NCBI GenBank assembly: GCA_012932295.1
Contig: JAAONU010000019.1
Coordinates: forward strand, 30,977,913 to 31,041,912
Length of the DNA stretch: 64,000 nucleotides
Reading direction: 5' to 3'
Source of the DNA: Cyclina sinensis
Taxonomy: Eukaryota > Mollusca > Bivalvia > Venerida > Veneridae
Part shown: positions 47,551 through 61,100 of the stretch, one piece after another
Position numbering within the stretch: position 1 is the first letter of the stretch
Layout of the letters: every line of letters begins with the position of its first letter
Program-made: the position numbers and the translations under genes
The notes under the pieces: generated by a model
What the model saw: the letters and a program-made list of their open reading frames with translations, nothing else
Database searches by the model: none
What the model was told of the DNA's origin: nothing

Positions 47551-50280
47551 CAAGAGGGCCATGATGGCCCTGTATCGCTCACCTGAGTATGACTGCTTTT
47601 AACAAAGTTGCTATGGACCTTGTTTTTGACCCCAGATGACCCATATTCGAATCTGACCTAGAAATTACTGAAACAATCTCTCTGACAAATTTCAAGGTTA
47701 TTTGTACCCAAAATGTTACTTCTAGAGTATTAACAAGGTTTTTTCATATTTGGGCTCTATGACCTAGTTTTTTAACCTAGATGTCCCATATTTGAACTTA
47801 AGCTAGTAATTACTGAAACAATCTCTCAGACAAATTTCCAGATATTTGGACTGAAAAAGTAGCCTCTAGAGTGTTAACAAGATTTTTCTATTTTGGGCTC
47901 CGCAACCTAGTTTTTGAACCCAGATAACCCATACCCAAACCTGAGCTACAAATCATCAAAAAAACCTTTCTGACAAATTTCCAGGACATTTGGACTGAAA
48001 ATATAGCCTCTAAAATGTTAACAAGGTTTTTCCATATTTGGGCTGTGTGACCTAGTTTTTTTACCCCAGAGGACCCATATTTGAACTTGACCTAGAAATC
48101 CTCAAGGCAACCTTTCTGACAAATTTCCAGATTATTTGAGTTGAAAATGTAACCTCTAGAGTGTTAACAAGATTTTTCTATTTTTGGGCTCCGCAACCTA
48201 GTTTTTGAACCCAGATGACCCATATTCGAACTTGAGCTAGAAATCATCAAAAAAACCTTTCTGACAAATTTCCAGGACATTTGGGCTAAAAATGTTACCT
48301 CTAGAGTGTTAACAAGGATTTTCAATATTTGGGCTCTGTGACCTAGTTTTTGACCCCAGATGACCCATATTCGAACTTCACGTAGAAATTATCAAAGCAA
48401 CCTTTCTGACAAATTTCCAGATTATTTGGACTGAAAATGTAACCTCTAGAGTGTTAACAAGATTTTTCTATTTTTGGGCTCTGCGACCTAGTTTTCAAAC
48501 CCAATTGACCCATATTCGAACTTGAGCTAGAAATCATCAAAAAAACCTTTCTGACAAATTTCCAGATTATTTGGGCTAAAAATGTTACCTCTAGAGTGTT
48601 AACAAGGATTTTCAATATTTGGGCTCTGTGACCTAGTTTTTGACCCCAGATGACCCATATTCGAACCTGATGTAGAAATCGTCAAAGCAACCTTTCTGAC
48701 AAATTTCTAGATTATTTGGACTGAAAATGTAACCTCTAGAGTGTTAACAAGATTTTTCTATTTTTGGACTCCGCGACCTAGTTTCTGAACCCAGATGACC
48801 CATATTCGAACTTGAGCTAGAAATCATAGAAGCAACCTTTCTGACAATTTTCCTGATTATTTGGGCTAAAAATGTTATCTCTAGAGTGTTAACAAGGATT
48901 TTCAATATTTGGGCTCTGTGACCTAGTTTTTGACCCCAGATGACCCATATTCGAATTTGACTTAGAAATCGTCAAAGCAACCTTTCTGACAAATTTCCGG
49001 ATTATTTGGACTGAAAATGTAACCTCCAGAGTGTTAACAAGATATTTCTTTTTTTGGGCTCCGCGACCTAGTTTTTGAACCCAGATGACCCATATTCGAA
49101 CTTGAGCTACAAATCATAGAAGCAACGTTTCTGACAAATTTCCAGATTATTTGGACTAAAAATGTTACCTCTAGAGTGTTAACAAGGATTTTCAATATTT
49201 GGGCTCTGTGACCTAGTTTTTGACCCCCAGATGACCCATATTCGAACTTGACCTAGAAATTGTCAAAGCAACCTTTCTGACAAATTTCCCGATTATTTGG
49301 ACTGAAAATGTAACCTCTAGAGTGTTAACAAGATTTTTCTATTTTTGGACTCCGCGACCTAGTTTCTGAACCCAGATGACCCATATTCGAACTTGAGCTA
49401 GAAATCATAGAAGCAACCTTTCTGACAATTTTCCTGATTATTTGGGCTAAAAATGTTATCTCTAGAGTGTTAACAAGGATTTTCAATATTTGGGCTCTGT
49501 GACCTAGTTTTTGACCCCAGATGACCCATATTCGAATTTGACTTAGAAATCGTCAAAGCAACCTTTCTGACAAATTTCCAGATTATTTGGACTGAAAATG
49601 TAACCTCCAGAGTGTTAACAAGATATTTCTTTTTTTGGGCTCCGCGACCTAGTTTTTGAACCCAGATGACTCATATTCGAACTTGAGCTACAAATCATAG
49701 AAGCAACGTTTCTGACAAATTTCCAGATTATTTGGACTAAAAATGTTACCTCTAGAGTGTTAACAAGGATTTTCAATATTTGGGCTCTGTGACCTAGTTT
49801 TTGACCCCCAGATGACCCATATTCGAACTTGACCTAGAAATTGTCAAAGCAACCTTTTTGACAAATTTCCCGATTATTTGGACTGAAAATGTAACCTCTA
49901 GAGTGTTAACAAGATTTTTCTATTTTTGGGCTCTGTGACCTAGTTTTTGACCCCAGATGACTCATATTCGAACTTGACCTAGAAATCGTCAAAGCAACCT
50001 TTCTGACAAATTTCCAGATTATTTGGACTGAAAATGTAACCTCTAGAGTGTTAACAAGGTTTTTCCATATTTGGGCTCTGTGACCTAGTTTTCCAACCCT
50101 GATAACCCATGTTCGAACTCGTCCGAGATATTAATGAGACAAACATCCTGACCTAGTTATATGACAATTGAGGCAAAAATGTGACCACTAGAGTGTTAAC
50201 AAACTAATTGTGGACGGACGGACGACGGACAAAAGGTGATCAGAAAAGCTCACTCTGTCACTACATGACAGGTGAGCTAA
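47551..50280 (+). mobile_element. Family A tandem-core element, copy 5 (longest, intact)
   Basis: The 5' end CAAGAGGGCCATGATGGCCC and CTCACCTGAGTATGACTGC is complete. About 17 core units follow at roughly 146 bp. They alternate between two types (GATTTTTCTATTTTTGGGCT and GGATTTTCAATATTTGGGCT), giving a ~292-bp higher-order unit. A block of four units is itself duplicated with about 581-bp spacing (compare 48761 with 49342). The 3' end has GGACGGACGGACGACGGAC, GGTGATCAGAAAAGCTCACT, the hairpin CTGTCA-CTACA-TGACAG (50255-50271) and CTAA (50277-50280). Confidence 0.85.
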
Positions 50281-50497
50281 AAAAATAATGCCGAGACAAC
50301 AATGTGCTGATCAGCAAAATTTCACTTTTGCGCTAGCGAAAAGACCAAATAATGTTGATCGATGGCACCTTTTCATGCCGGCGTCCTTTTGTGTTGTCAT
50401 GTTATTGTGGCACAAGCATAAAACACATAATCATGAATAATGTCTATGACAGGTTATGAACTTGTCATAATTTCATCCATTTTTATTTGTAACCACA

Positions 50498-50587
50498 GGA
50501 ACGAGACAATACGAAAAGATGCTCACACAAAAAGGCTACTACAAAGAGGCACTACAGACACTTCGAAAAGATATAAGAAACATTTAA
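50498..50587 (+). CDS. Possible isolated terminal exon, unknown protein
   Basis: An ACCACAG acceptor-like border is followed by about 90 nt that read, in phase 1, an amphipathic tail with RQYEKMLTQKGYYKEALQ and then TAA. It is the only sign of a plus-strand gene in this part and no partner exon with matching phase was found, so it may be chance. Confidence 0.2.
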   Translation, partial: GTRQYEKMLTQKGYYKEALQTLRKDIRNI

Positions 50588-50589
50588 AA

Positions 50590-52137
50590 TGGTAATCAAT
50601 GATATTGTTACATATTTGTGGACAATTATTTTAAGATTCTTTCATGCATGATGGAATTGTACAAATTAAGATGACAGGAATAAGGATCATAATACACGTA
50701 ATATATACTTGCCTATTTATTTCACATCTTGAACTAGAGCAGCTGACATCAGGCAGATGTGATATAGACTAGTCATGGATGTCTTGATAAGTTATGTTAA
50801 GCCATATTCACCAATAACCATGAATACTTCATATAAATTAGATAACAGCCATTCAGGTAAAGTGTTTAATAGTAGATATTTGGAAACATGACCAAAACAA
50901 TACTTGTAACTGTTCTTTTTTAAATTTATTTAGAAAGGTGTCTGTTTACAATAAAATTCATTAACGTACATTCCTGTTTCATAAACATGGGCAATAAAGA
51001 TGTTAAGTAATTCAGGTAAGAAATTGTAACACAGTCAATATGGTTCAGAATTACTATATAATTGTTTGACTGCTTCTCATTTTTATTTCTGTTATAATAC
51101 ATTCTTTCAATTAAGTGAAATAGTGTTAATACATATATATGTTAAATCAGGCAACAAATTATTTTTTTCTTTCAAATACAAATGTGCTTCACAACTACTA
51201 TGGGTATATAAGTACTATCTGCTTGATTATGGACACTGCTGAATATCTGGTGATGTAGAGTAGGGTAATCAACATGTTGTTGTGGGTATCCAACGTTACA
51301 GACAGAAATAAGACAAGTACGGCTTGGGAAAAACTCTTTTAAAGAAGGACAAGTTGTTAGGACACCTAATTGCAATTATTCATAATTAAGAAAGGTAAAA
51401 GGCAGCAAATATATCTTACTGCCTCCAGAACACATTAATTATGTCAATTCAAGCTGTAAAGAAAAATAAAGTATTTCATTTGCACATACTGTAACAAAGT
51501 GGATTGTTTTTTTTCACAAACTTGACCGCTGACATACTTTAAACAATAATTTTGTAGTTTTACAAAAAAAACCTTATATGATAGGAAATAAGGTCTGATT
51601 ACCAATATTTCTTCAGTCAAAATATTTTTGTAGATCAAAATGCTGGGGGAATAGCATTTCAAATGTTATCTTCAGAAAGGTAGAAATTCATGCTCTTATT
51701 AAAAATGTTTGTAATTGAAATATTCATTAACATTTAAAATTGTATAACTATTAAAATTGTGAACGAAAAATATCAACTAGAAGTCACATATAAAAACAGC
51801 AGACATATTGTGCTTATGTGAAATGACAAATCCTGTCTGAAAGCTGCATATAAATGCAACTTCCTTAGTGACTGAACCATCTAGAAACTGTTAAAAAACG
51901 AATTTATAAAAAGTTCCTTCGCTAGCTTTCACTTTAGCCAGTAAAGCAAATATAATACACATTCATTAAATCTTATTCTACCAAAGCAAACAGCTTTGTC
52001 TGCTCATCAGATAAAACATACATCAATAGCCAACACAACTGAATTGCTCCTTATCACTGTTAAAGGCATTTTACTGACCAAGGTCATTTTAAATACAAAT
52101 CAAATGAACTTAAACTTGTGGTAAGGTAATTAGTTCA
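50590..52137. other. AT-rich stretch downstream of the CCDC74 gene
   Basis: No coding signal. TTTATT sequences (minus-strand AATAAA), for example near 51083, could end the CCDC74 transcript, but none can be preferred. Confidence 0.4.
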
Positions 52138-55100
52138 TTAAGGCATAACTTCTTTTTTCAATCTTGCTTTCTGCAGGATCTGTGTTCTTTTCTTTCTCTC
52201 TATTGCCTTGTTACTGACTGTCTGTTTTAGAGCAGGTAAGTTCACCATGTCTCTTTGAATGTAAGCTATCTCTGGTCTGGAACAAAGAAATCATTCATAC
52301 AATAATCAAACACAAACATGTATATCACAACATGGAAAGGTTTAACTTCAAACAAGGTATTATTGCAAGTTTCCAATGGTAATTCACATGAAACAAGCTT
52401 TGCACAGAGAATATTTGGAATTTCTAAACACTTGCTTTTTGTCTATTATGACTGTTTAAAAAAAAAAAAACTTATTCAGTGGCAAAACTGAGATTTTCTG
52501 TAAATTTGTGAGCTTTGAAAAAAAAAGAGAAGAAAGTCCAGTCTAAATGCTCATGTCAACTAAACATTGTGAACACATTAGGACAATTTGGACTTCTTGC
52601 ATACTTGGTAGCCATTGCTTTATTTTAACCCTTAACCTGCTGGAACCGAAAGTGATTAGCCTTTGCCACCAGTATAGAGCCAGGCCAGCCTGCACATCCG
52701 TGCAGTCTGACCAGGCTCTATACTGTTGGTAGCTCCAAATTTGTATTTTGATACTGAAATCCCTTAAACTTGAATGGACTGTTCAAAATTCAAAGCTGGG
52801 CAAATCCATTACAAAATTTCAGCTTGTTCAGGGTTAAATGTATAAATGTGAACCATCTCATTTTTCAGCTTATGTTAAGTGTAGCAACATCTTGATAATC
52901 CTTTCCATCATTATTACTTTATACACTGTCTCCAATGACTGTTCACATCCCATACTTCTAATGGAAGTACTGGTTTGAATCCAGGAGGCAGTCATCAAGG
53001 TGGATTTTAGTTACAAGAGCTTGTCTCCCAATCAATGTAAAAACATAAAATAATAAATTAACTAATAACAATGAGTAATAAATCTCTGTACAGTATTATT
53101 TCAGAATGAAAAGCAAGGCAGGATGTGTATGCTAAATAAATTATATTGCTGTATTCTGAAATGTTAACAAAATTACAATTACTGGTATGGTTCTAGTACA
53201 TACAGTTTTCTTGATTGGTTTTTCATGTGAAGTTTTGGAAGAGATTTATCCTTCTCAATATCTTTGTGTTCTTCCTCAGCAACATAAGCCTTGGCAAGTA
53301 AATAGGCATCTGGTGTCCATTTGTGTGAATACAATACATCACGGAGATCAGATTTCAAATTATCCAGCTGTAATACAGAATTATTACTTGTAACATTACC
53401 GTATACAAACAATACACACCGTCAGACTGCTGTTCATATCAACTCCATTTATGCTTTATGATATGACCTCAGTTTCTGCTTTATGATATGACCTATGCGT
53501 ACAACTTAGTTTATGCTTTATGATATGACCTATATGACTCAGTTTCTGCTTTATGATATGACCTCAGTTTATGCTTTATGATATGTCCTATATGACTCAG
53601 TAGATGCTTTACAATATGACCTATATGACTCAGTTCTTGCATTCTGATATGACCTATATGACTCAGTTCTTGCATTCTGATATGACCTATATGACTCAGT
53701 TTATGCTTTATGATATGACCTATATGACTCAGTTTATGCTTTATGATATGACCTATATGACTCAGTTTATTCTTTACAATATGACCTATATGACTCAGTT
53801 CTTGCTTTCTGATATGACCTATATGACTCAGTTCTTGCATTCGGATATGACCTACATGACTCAGTTCTTGCTTTATGATATGACCTATATGACTCAGATT
53901 ATGCTATATGATATGACCTATATGACTCAGTTTATGCTTTATGATATGACCTATATGACTCAGTTTATGCTTTATGATATGACCAATATGACTCAGTTTA
54001 TGCTTTACAATATGACCTATATGACTCAGTTCTTGCATTCTTATATGACCTATATGACTTAGTTTATGCTTTATGATATGACCTATAAATCAGTTTATGC
54101 TTTATGATATGATCTATATGACTCAGTTTCTGCTTTTTGATATGACCTATATGACTCAGTTTCTGCTACATGACTCAGTTTATGCTTTATGATATGACCT
54201 ATATGACTGAGTTTATGCTTTATCATATGACCTATATGACTCAGTTTATGCTTTATGATTGATATCTGACTTGTTTATGCTTTATAATACGACCTATAGA
54301 TATGCATTCAAAGCCATTCTTGTTTCAGAAACAGCTTGCCCTGTGTTACAAGTAACTGAACACTGTATCAAGCACTAATAAAAATTATACATTAGAAATA
54401 TGATTTACCTGTTGGTAAAACTGTACATAAATGGCATATAAGACTTTTGTCATAACTGATATTATTTTCTATTACAAGAAACAACTGATGGATCACAGAT
54501 AACACTATCAAATATAGCCCTTTTAATTGAACAGGTATGGTTTGTTTTTCAACAGTATAAAATTATAAACTCTTAATTTCTTTCTTAAATCTGACAGGCC
54601 ATTTTGTGGCTGACCTCTGAACTGTTTCAAACATGCATCCCCAACTCCCTGCCCTACTGTTGCCAGATCATTACTAAATTAATGTCCAATATATTCATGG
54701 TTGTTATACCTCATGTTGCTGCTGTTCATTAACTTGTTGGAGTCTACGTATAATTGCTTCACACTCGGCAAGTGTTGGTTGTCGACCACCAGGTAGGTTG
54801 AACAGACTTTGTCCAGAGGTTAATTCCTCTGCAAGATTTGCCGCATTGCCCTGAGACAACTGATACTTCATTGTATCTATAGTGTGCTGTCTGAAATAAC
54901 ACTGGCTGTATAAATACACAAACATGTATAAACATTGCAACTATTTATCTTAAATATAATTCCCTATACCCTCAAAACATACAAGTGAAAAAAGAACACA
55001 TACACAATAACAAGCTGTTAGAAATTGCTCTCAACTCTATTTTTGCAAACAGATACTGGTCTGTAGGAAAGAACCATAGTTTGTTTAACAGCTCTGCAAT

Positions 55101-58100
55101 AATCACATATTACGCTCAGCTATTTATGTCAGATTCAACATCATAAGTCTAAAATATGGATTAAAATATGCTAGGTAAATCTTCCAAAATATGTGTAATA
55201 ATTATGCTCTCTCAACTTACGGCCAAACTAAAAGGGTATAAATCACTTGCACTCAAAATAATTGAGCTCTAAATATATATCCTACCACACTAAGCTTTGT
55301 AAATGTTATTACTGTGAAGCTATCACAGAAGCATTACCAATGTACTTACTGTTTCTTTTTGATATCTTCATTTTGTTCTATGACCTGGGTGAGATAAGAG
55401 TTACGATTGCGAGCCTCTCTCAGGGCATGCTTCAATTCCTTTATTTCTTCTTCAAGAAAGATTATTTTCAATTCATCTAGTTTGTCCTCTGAAACAAACA
55501 TATAAAGCTGTAGTCATATGTATTGGTAAAAAAGGAATCATAAACTTTCTGTTGGTCCTGTCTGCTAGAAATGTTTCAGAGTTTTGCTTATTCATTTGTC
55601 AACTATATTATGTCTTCTGTTTTTGTTCTGGTCATTACTAATATTTTTGACACATGTTGACTGCATGATCTATTCTGGAAACATCTAAGCCTTTTGCTAC
55701 TGTGTATATTTTTAAGAACAATTTTTTTTTCTCTAGAACATGATTTTTTTTACTTCAGTAAATATATAGCACAGAAAAAAAAAACATGTTTATGCAATGC
55801 TAAAATTCTTACATGTCTGACCCACACAAATGGCTTCACATTGGGGCCAATAAATATACAACTTATCTGAAGATAATGATGGTGGTGATGATGATAATGA
55901 TGAACTTGTGTTGTCAAACATTATTTAATAACTATCTAAGCATTGATAGGGTTCACAATCTGACTGAAGTACACGATCTAACTACGATCTGAAGGCGACC
56001 CATTCAATTCTATTTTCTCAATAATCTGGATTTCCAGTATTGATATTTATATCCCAGCCAATGAGACTGCATTTTATGACGTGTATTTATGGTTTACATG
56101 TACACACGGCGTGTTAATGTTGAGCATGTTAACTTAAGTATCACTGTTTAATCATCTATAGATGTATTTTCCAAATGAATATTAATTACAGAATTTAGCA
56201 TGTGATGAAAGTATTCAAGTAAACAGGCCTGTTATGTAGTATCTGTCAAATGTCAAAAGCTACTGGAAATTTTCCCACACATACAATTACCTCAACATTT
56301 TACAAGATTTCCACAATTTAAGTGACTGATTTACAAAATTAAGCTCAAATATTTTTGCTTTAACATCAAAGAAAAGTTAATATACTATGAAAAACAGTAT
56401 GCTTCTTTATGTTATGAAAACTGAAGAAAAAGAATTTGAGTTCACCCAAATTCAAACCCACGCCCTTCAGGTCAATAAAACTACGAACAATGATCTAGAC
56501 CACTGTGCCACAATGGAATGTTCTTATAGATAAAAATTAACGATACAAACCAAGTAACTATGCCGTGACTAACTAGGTAAATATTTTTAAGACAAAAATA
56601 AGCGAAACTTTATATTATGATGTGTTTCTGTATCTGAAAACTGAGACAGTAACTTAGATTAGGTATGTTCTTCACAACTATACCCAGAACTGTTACATAT
56701 ATAAACTTTTTCTGTTTTTATGCATCGAGTCAGTTGCTCCAACTGTGACATGTATGAAAGAAAACAACTGAGTTATTTGGGATCCCAGTTAGAGTTTTCA
56801 CATGCATTCAAATGGTTAATAATAGAAACTGGTTTATCTTCAAAAACGTGAAAGCTGGGCACTGACTGGCTAACTGAAATGTCATGAGAAGGTGACCTCC
56901 TATTGGTGATGTTCAGATCCTAGTAGCAGAGCATTTTAAGGAGCTGATTTTAATCAGATTGTAGGGTTCAGGACTTAATTTTCAAACTACATGTACCTGG
57001 TTACAACAATGACAGATTATTTTAGCATTGGTAATCTAAAATCTGGCAGAGTGGACTGGTCTAAAGTTCTCAAGGGCTATTTCAAATAAGGTATTATAAT
57101 AATAATGACAAGAGCTGTCAGTAAAACAAAATTCAACTATTCACAGCTTATTTTTTAAAGTTGCTTAGAGTTCATGTGTAAGTTTTCATGCAAGAAGATG
57201 GTAAGGACGCCAGTTATTTCCAAGAAACTGTTGGGTTTTTTTATTATTTCCAAGCACTGTGCCCCTGACCTTTGACCTGACACCAAAATCAATAGGGGTC
57301 ATACTTGATAGAGAGAGAGTCAAAGTAGATATTTTCAGAAACTTGAATATAAAGCAAATCATTGCCTAGAAAACCATTTGTTTTCTTATCGCCTAGACCT
57401 TTAACCTCAAAATCAAAGGGGATCATCCCTGATTTGATGAAAGTCCAATTGTGTAAATTTTAATGCAGCTAACTGAAAAGGAATAAAGTTATGCTCTAGA
57501 AACCCCTTTTATATGTCTTAGCACTGTGACTTTGACTTTTGACTTTTTTACCCAAAAGCCAAAGGAATCATTTTTGATGTGGGGCAAGTCCATACAAGTA
57601 GATGAAAAGGAAAGCAAGTTATGATCTCTAATGTTGATCCACTGTTGACCTTTCACAGTTTGACCCCAAACTCAACGGGAAAGAGAACATCCTTGATGTG
57701 GAGGAGCACCATGACGAGAGTTTTCATGAAGTTCTAGAAGATAAGGAAAGCAAGTTATGGTCTCCTTAACCTGAAACTGTTTCCTTATTACAGGGCATTG
57801 TGACCTTGACCTTTGATAGTTTGACCCTAAAATCAATAGGGATTATCCTTTACTGGGTGGCAGTACAGGTTTGAGTTTTCATGAATGCAGATGATAAGAA
57901 GAGCAATTTATGGTCTAGAAACGATTGTGTCTACGTACAGATTGACTTTAATAAAAATTTCCAAGGTCAAAAAAAGCCAACAGTTTGCATCAAATTTGGT
58001 CATGAGTTATCTAGCTTGTTTGTTTAATGCCCCTGAAGACCTTAGTGAAGTATTAAAACAATAATCATATCTGCTTATAAAAATACATGTATCATAATAA

Positions 58101-61100
58101 ATTACATGCAAAACTGGAATCAGTTTTTTTGATATTTAAAACCTTAACCAAAATATCTCAATTTAAAAGGGGCAATATTTTACAATAAATTCTGCCAAAA
58201 GTTACCTTCCTTGATGGTCTGATATCCTTTAACACTTTCTTGAAGTTTCAAGTCAATCCTATTAATGATTGCTAAGAATTAAACATGATAGTATGTTGCA
58301 TGCAAAACTTAAACCAAGATTTTTAGGTAAAAAAAGATGGCCATACTTTGCCTTAAATATGGTAAAGAGTTATCTTACTTTTTTGTTTAATGCCCAATAA
58401 GTGAAGTTTTAAAATAATAAGCACTGCTGCTTACTAAGGTATCTGCATGATAGTAAATTGCATGGAAAACTTTAACCAAGTTGTGACATCACCAACGCTT
58501 GGGCGATTAGAACAGTTCCCCGTACTTTGTACAGTCAAGCTAAAAATCAGTCACCTGAATAACTAATGAAGACAAATGTTCACAGACATTTGTTTACATT
58601 TCTATCATTCAATAATAACAGGGGGACTGGCTATATTTTGGCCATTTTGTACCATTTTACTGTAAGTATGTAGACTTCTCAATGCTGCAAGCTGGTACCT
58701 GACTGGTTAATGCTATAGTCAAACAGTAATAACCTTGAATAAGACATTGTAAAATGCATCAAGCAGAAGCACAGGGTAACTTTGACTTAACAATGGAAAT
58801 TGAATAAGACTGACTTTCTATGATTTCTATTCAGGATGACATATGCATAAGCCTGGCTTATGAAAAGTAACTAAATCAGGAACAATCCATGAATGGTTTT
58901 AGACAGATTTGTCTCCAATGAGAATGAGGTCATTAGGTCAAAGGTCAAGCTCACAGGGACCTTCATCCTAAAAACGGTTTCCGATCAATAACTAGAGAAC
59001 GCTTTGACCTAGGTTCACCAAACTTGGTATGCTGGTTGGTCATCACCAGTAGATGACATCTATTGATTTTGAGGTCATTAGGTCAAAGGTCAAGCTCACA
59101 GGGACCTTCATTCTAAAAATGGTTTCCGATCAATAACTAGAGAACAATAATACAACAATATCTAATAATCAGAAAAAAATCAGACACTATGAATTTTACG
59201 AGGAATATTTTGTGCTTGGTTAAGCTGTGAAGTAACTATCTTTTACTATTACTATGGTTTCTAGCCACACCAAGAGTTGAATACAATGTGATGTTAGTGC
59301 TCTAGATATTTATACAGTGCAAGTCATCATTTCTATTTATATATATAGGATTGTGATATATGCTATAATCCACTGCCAGAAGTGATCTGTAACCCTGTAC
59401 ACCAGCATATAGTGATTCACAAACCTCGAGAAGAACTCCCAAGAGTCTTTGAAAAGTTGTAGTGTGTTCCAGAGGGTAATGACATTGAGGAGGACTCTGA
59501 AAGTGATCATCATTGAAATATTTTGTAAATTCATATTGTAAAATGTGGATTTACCAATAACTTAAAAATCAATTCCTCAATCAAATTTTGTCCTGGTTTG
59601 TTTACATGTAAAATGCTTTAACTTCAATCTTAAATTGTGAATGTCTTTTGTATTCAGGACGACCGATCCCTAGTGTAAACAGGTAATACCTTTTTCCATT
59701 AGTCTGGTCTCCTTTCCGGTACGACTCCGTCTGCTACTAGCACTGCCTACTGCTTGCTGCTGCTGCTGATGATGTTGTTGTTGTTGCTGCTTCTGACTCA
59801 TTACAATCTTGAACTGTAAATCTGAAAAAAAAAAATCTTTTCTAAATATACTGTCATTCAGGGGAAGAAATTTAATTATATCAAGATAGTACATTAAAAA
59901 TTCATTAACACAAGCATTTTTCTGACATTTTGTAATACTCTGGAATCATATTCTGCTAAATTCTAACAAGGGCATCACAGAAAAGAAGCAATATATGCCC
60001 ATCAGCCTAGGCTGCGACCTGATGATGCCAGACATTTCACCTGGCACTGCACAAATATCTGGAAATCATCAAATTCAGCAAGAATATTTTTACAACTCTG
60101 TGTTGAAATGACACTAAAAGACTCATATCAATATACCATAAAATATCAATATACCAAAAATGTTTTAAATGGGAAGATAATTTGAAAATGAGACCTGATA
60201 GAGATGTGTTTCTTGGACACTGCATATCTACTTCTTATCACATATCCTTACTTTAAATTTGAAGTCAATCCCTTTCATAATGATCAAATTATGCTCTGGA
60301 CAACTTAAAACTGGATAAGGTAGAGATATGCATCTTGGGCAATGCACTTCTCTTTGTTACCAACTATCTATATTTCAAGTTTCCCATCAACTCACATCAT
60401 AGTTTTAAAGATATGCTCTGGACAAAAATTTATTAAGAAGGGAGATAACTTAAAATGGGACAAGGTGGAGTTATATTTCTTATGCAATGCACTTCTACCT
60501 CTAACCATCTCTCTTTAACTCAAGTTTCAAGGCAATTCTTTAATGCTCCAGTCCAAAATTCATTATTGAAATTAAAGTAGGGAATATTTTTAAAACTGTA
60601 AAAGGAAGAGTTATGACTCTTGGGCACTGCACTTTTGCTTGTCACCAACTATCTGTAATTTAGTTTCAAATCAATTCACTTTTATTTATAAAGTCATGCT
60701 CCAGTCAAATCTTTTTTTAAAGGGTAGATAATTCAAAAATGGGACCAGGTAGAGTTATGGTTCTTATGCAATGCAATTCTACTTCTTATCATCTATCTTT
60801 GGTTTAAGTTTCAAGTCAATCCCTTTCATAGTCTTCAAGTCATGATCCAGACAAAAATTCATTATAAAATTAGAAAAGGGGAAATAACTCAAAAACAGGA
60901 AAAAGTAGAACTATGCTTCTTGGGCAATGCACTTCTTCTTGTCATCATCTATCTAGATTCTAAGTTTCACATCATTTCACTTAATCATTTTTAAGTTATG
61001 CTCCTGACAAAAAGATTTTGAGGTGAGACAATTAAAAAGAGACCAGGAATAGTTACGGTTCTTACCACATGCCCGCGTGCCCGCCATGGGGTTTCCCATA

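Noticed and set aside
53511..54062. Long repetitive frames on both strands (MTYMTQ and SHIGHI repeats)
   Set aside because: Produced by a 33-bp minisatellite within an intron; both strands are open for arithmetic reasons.
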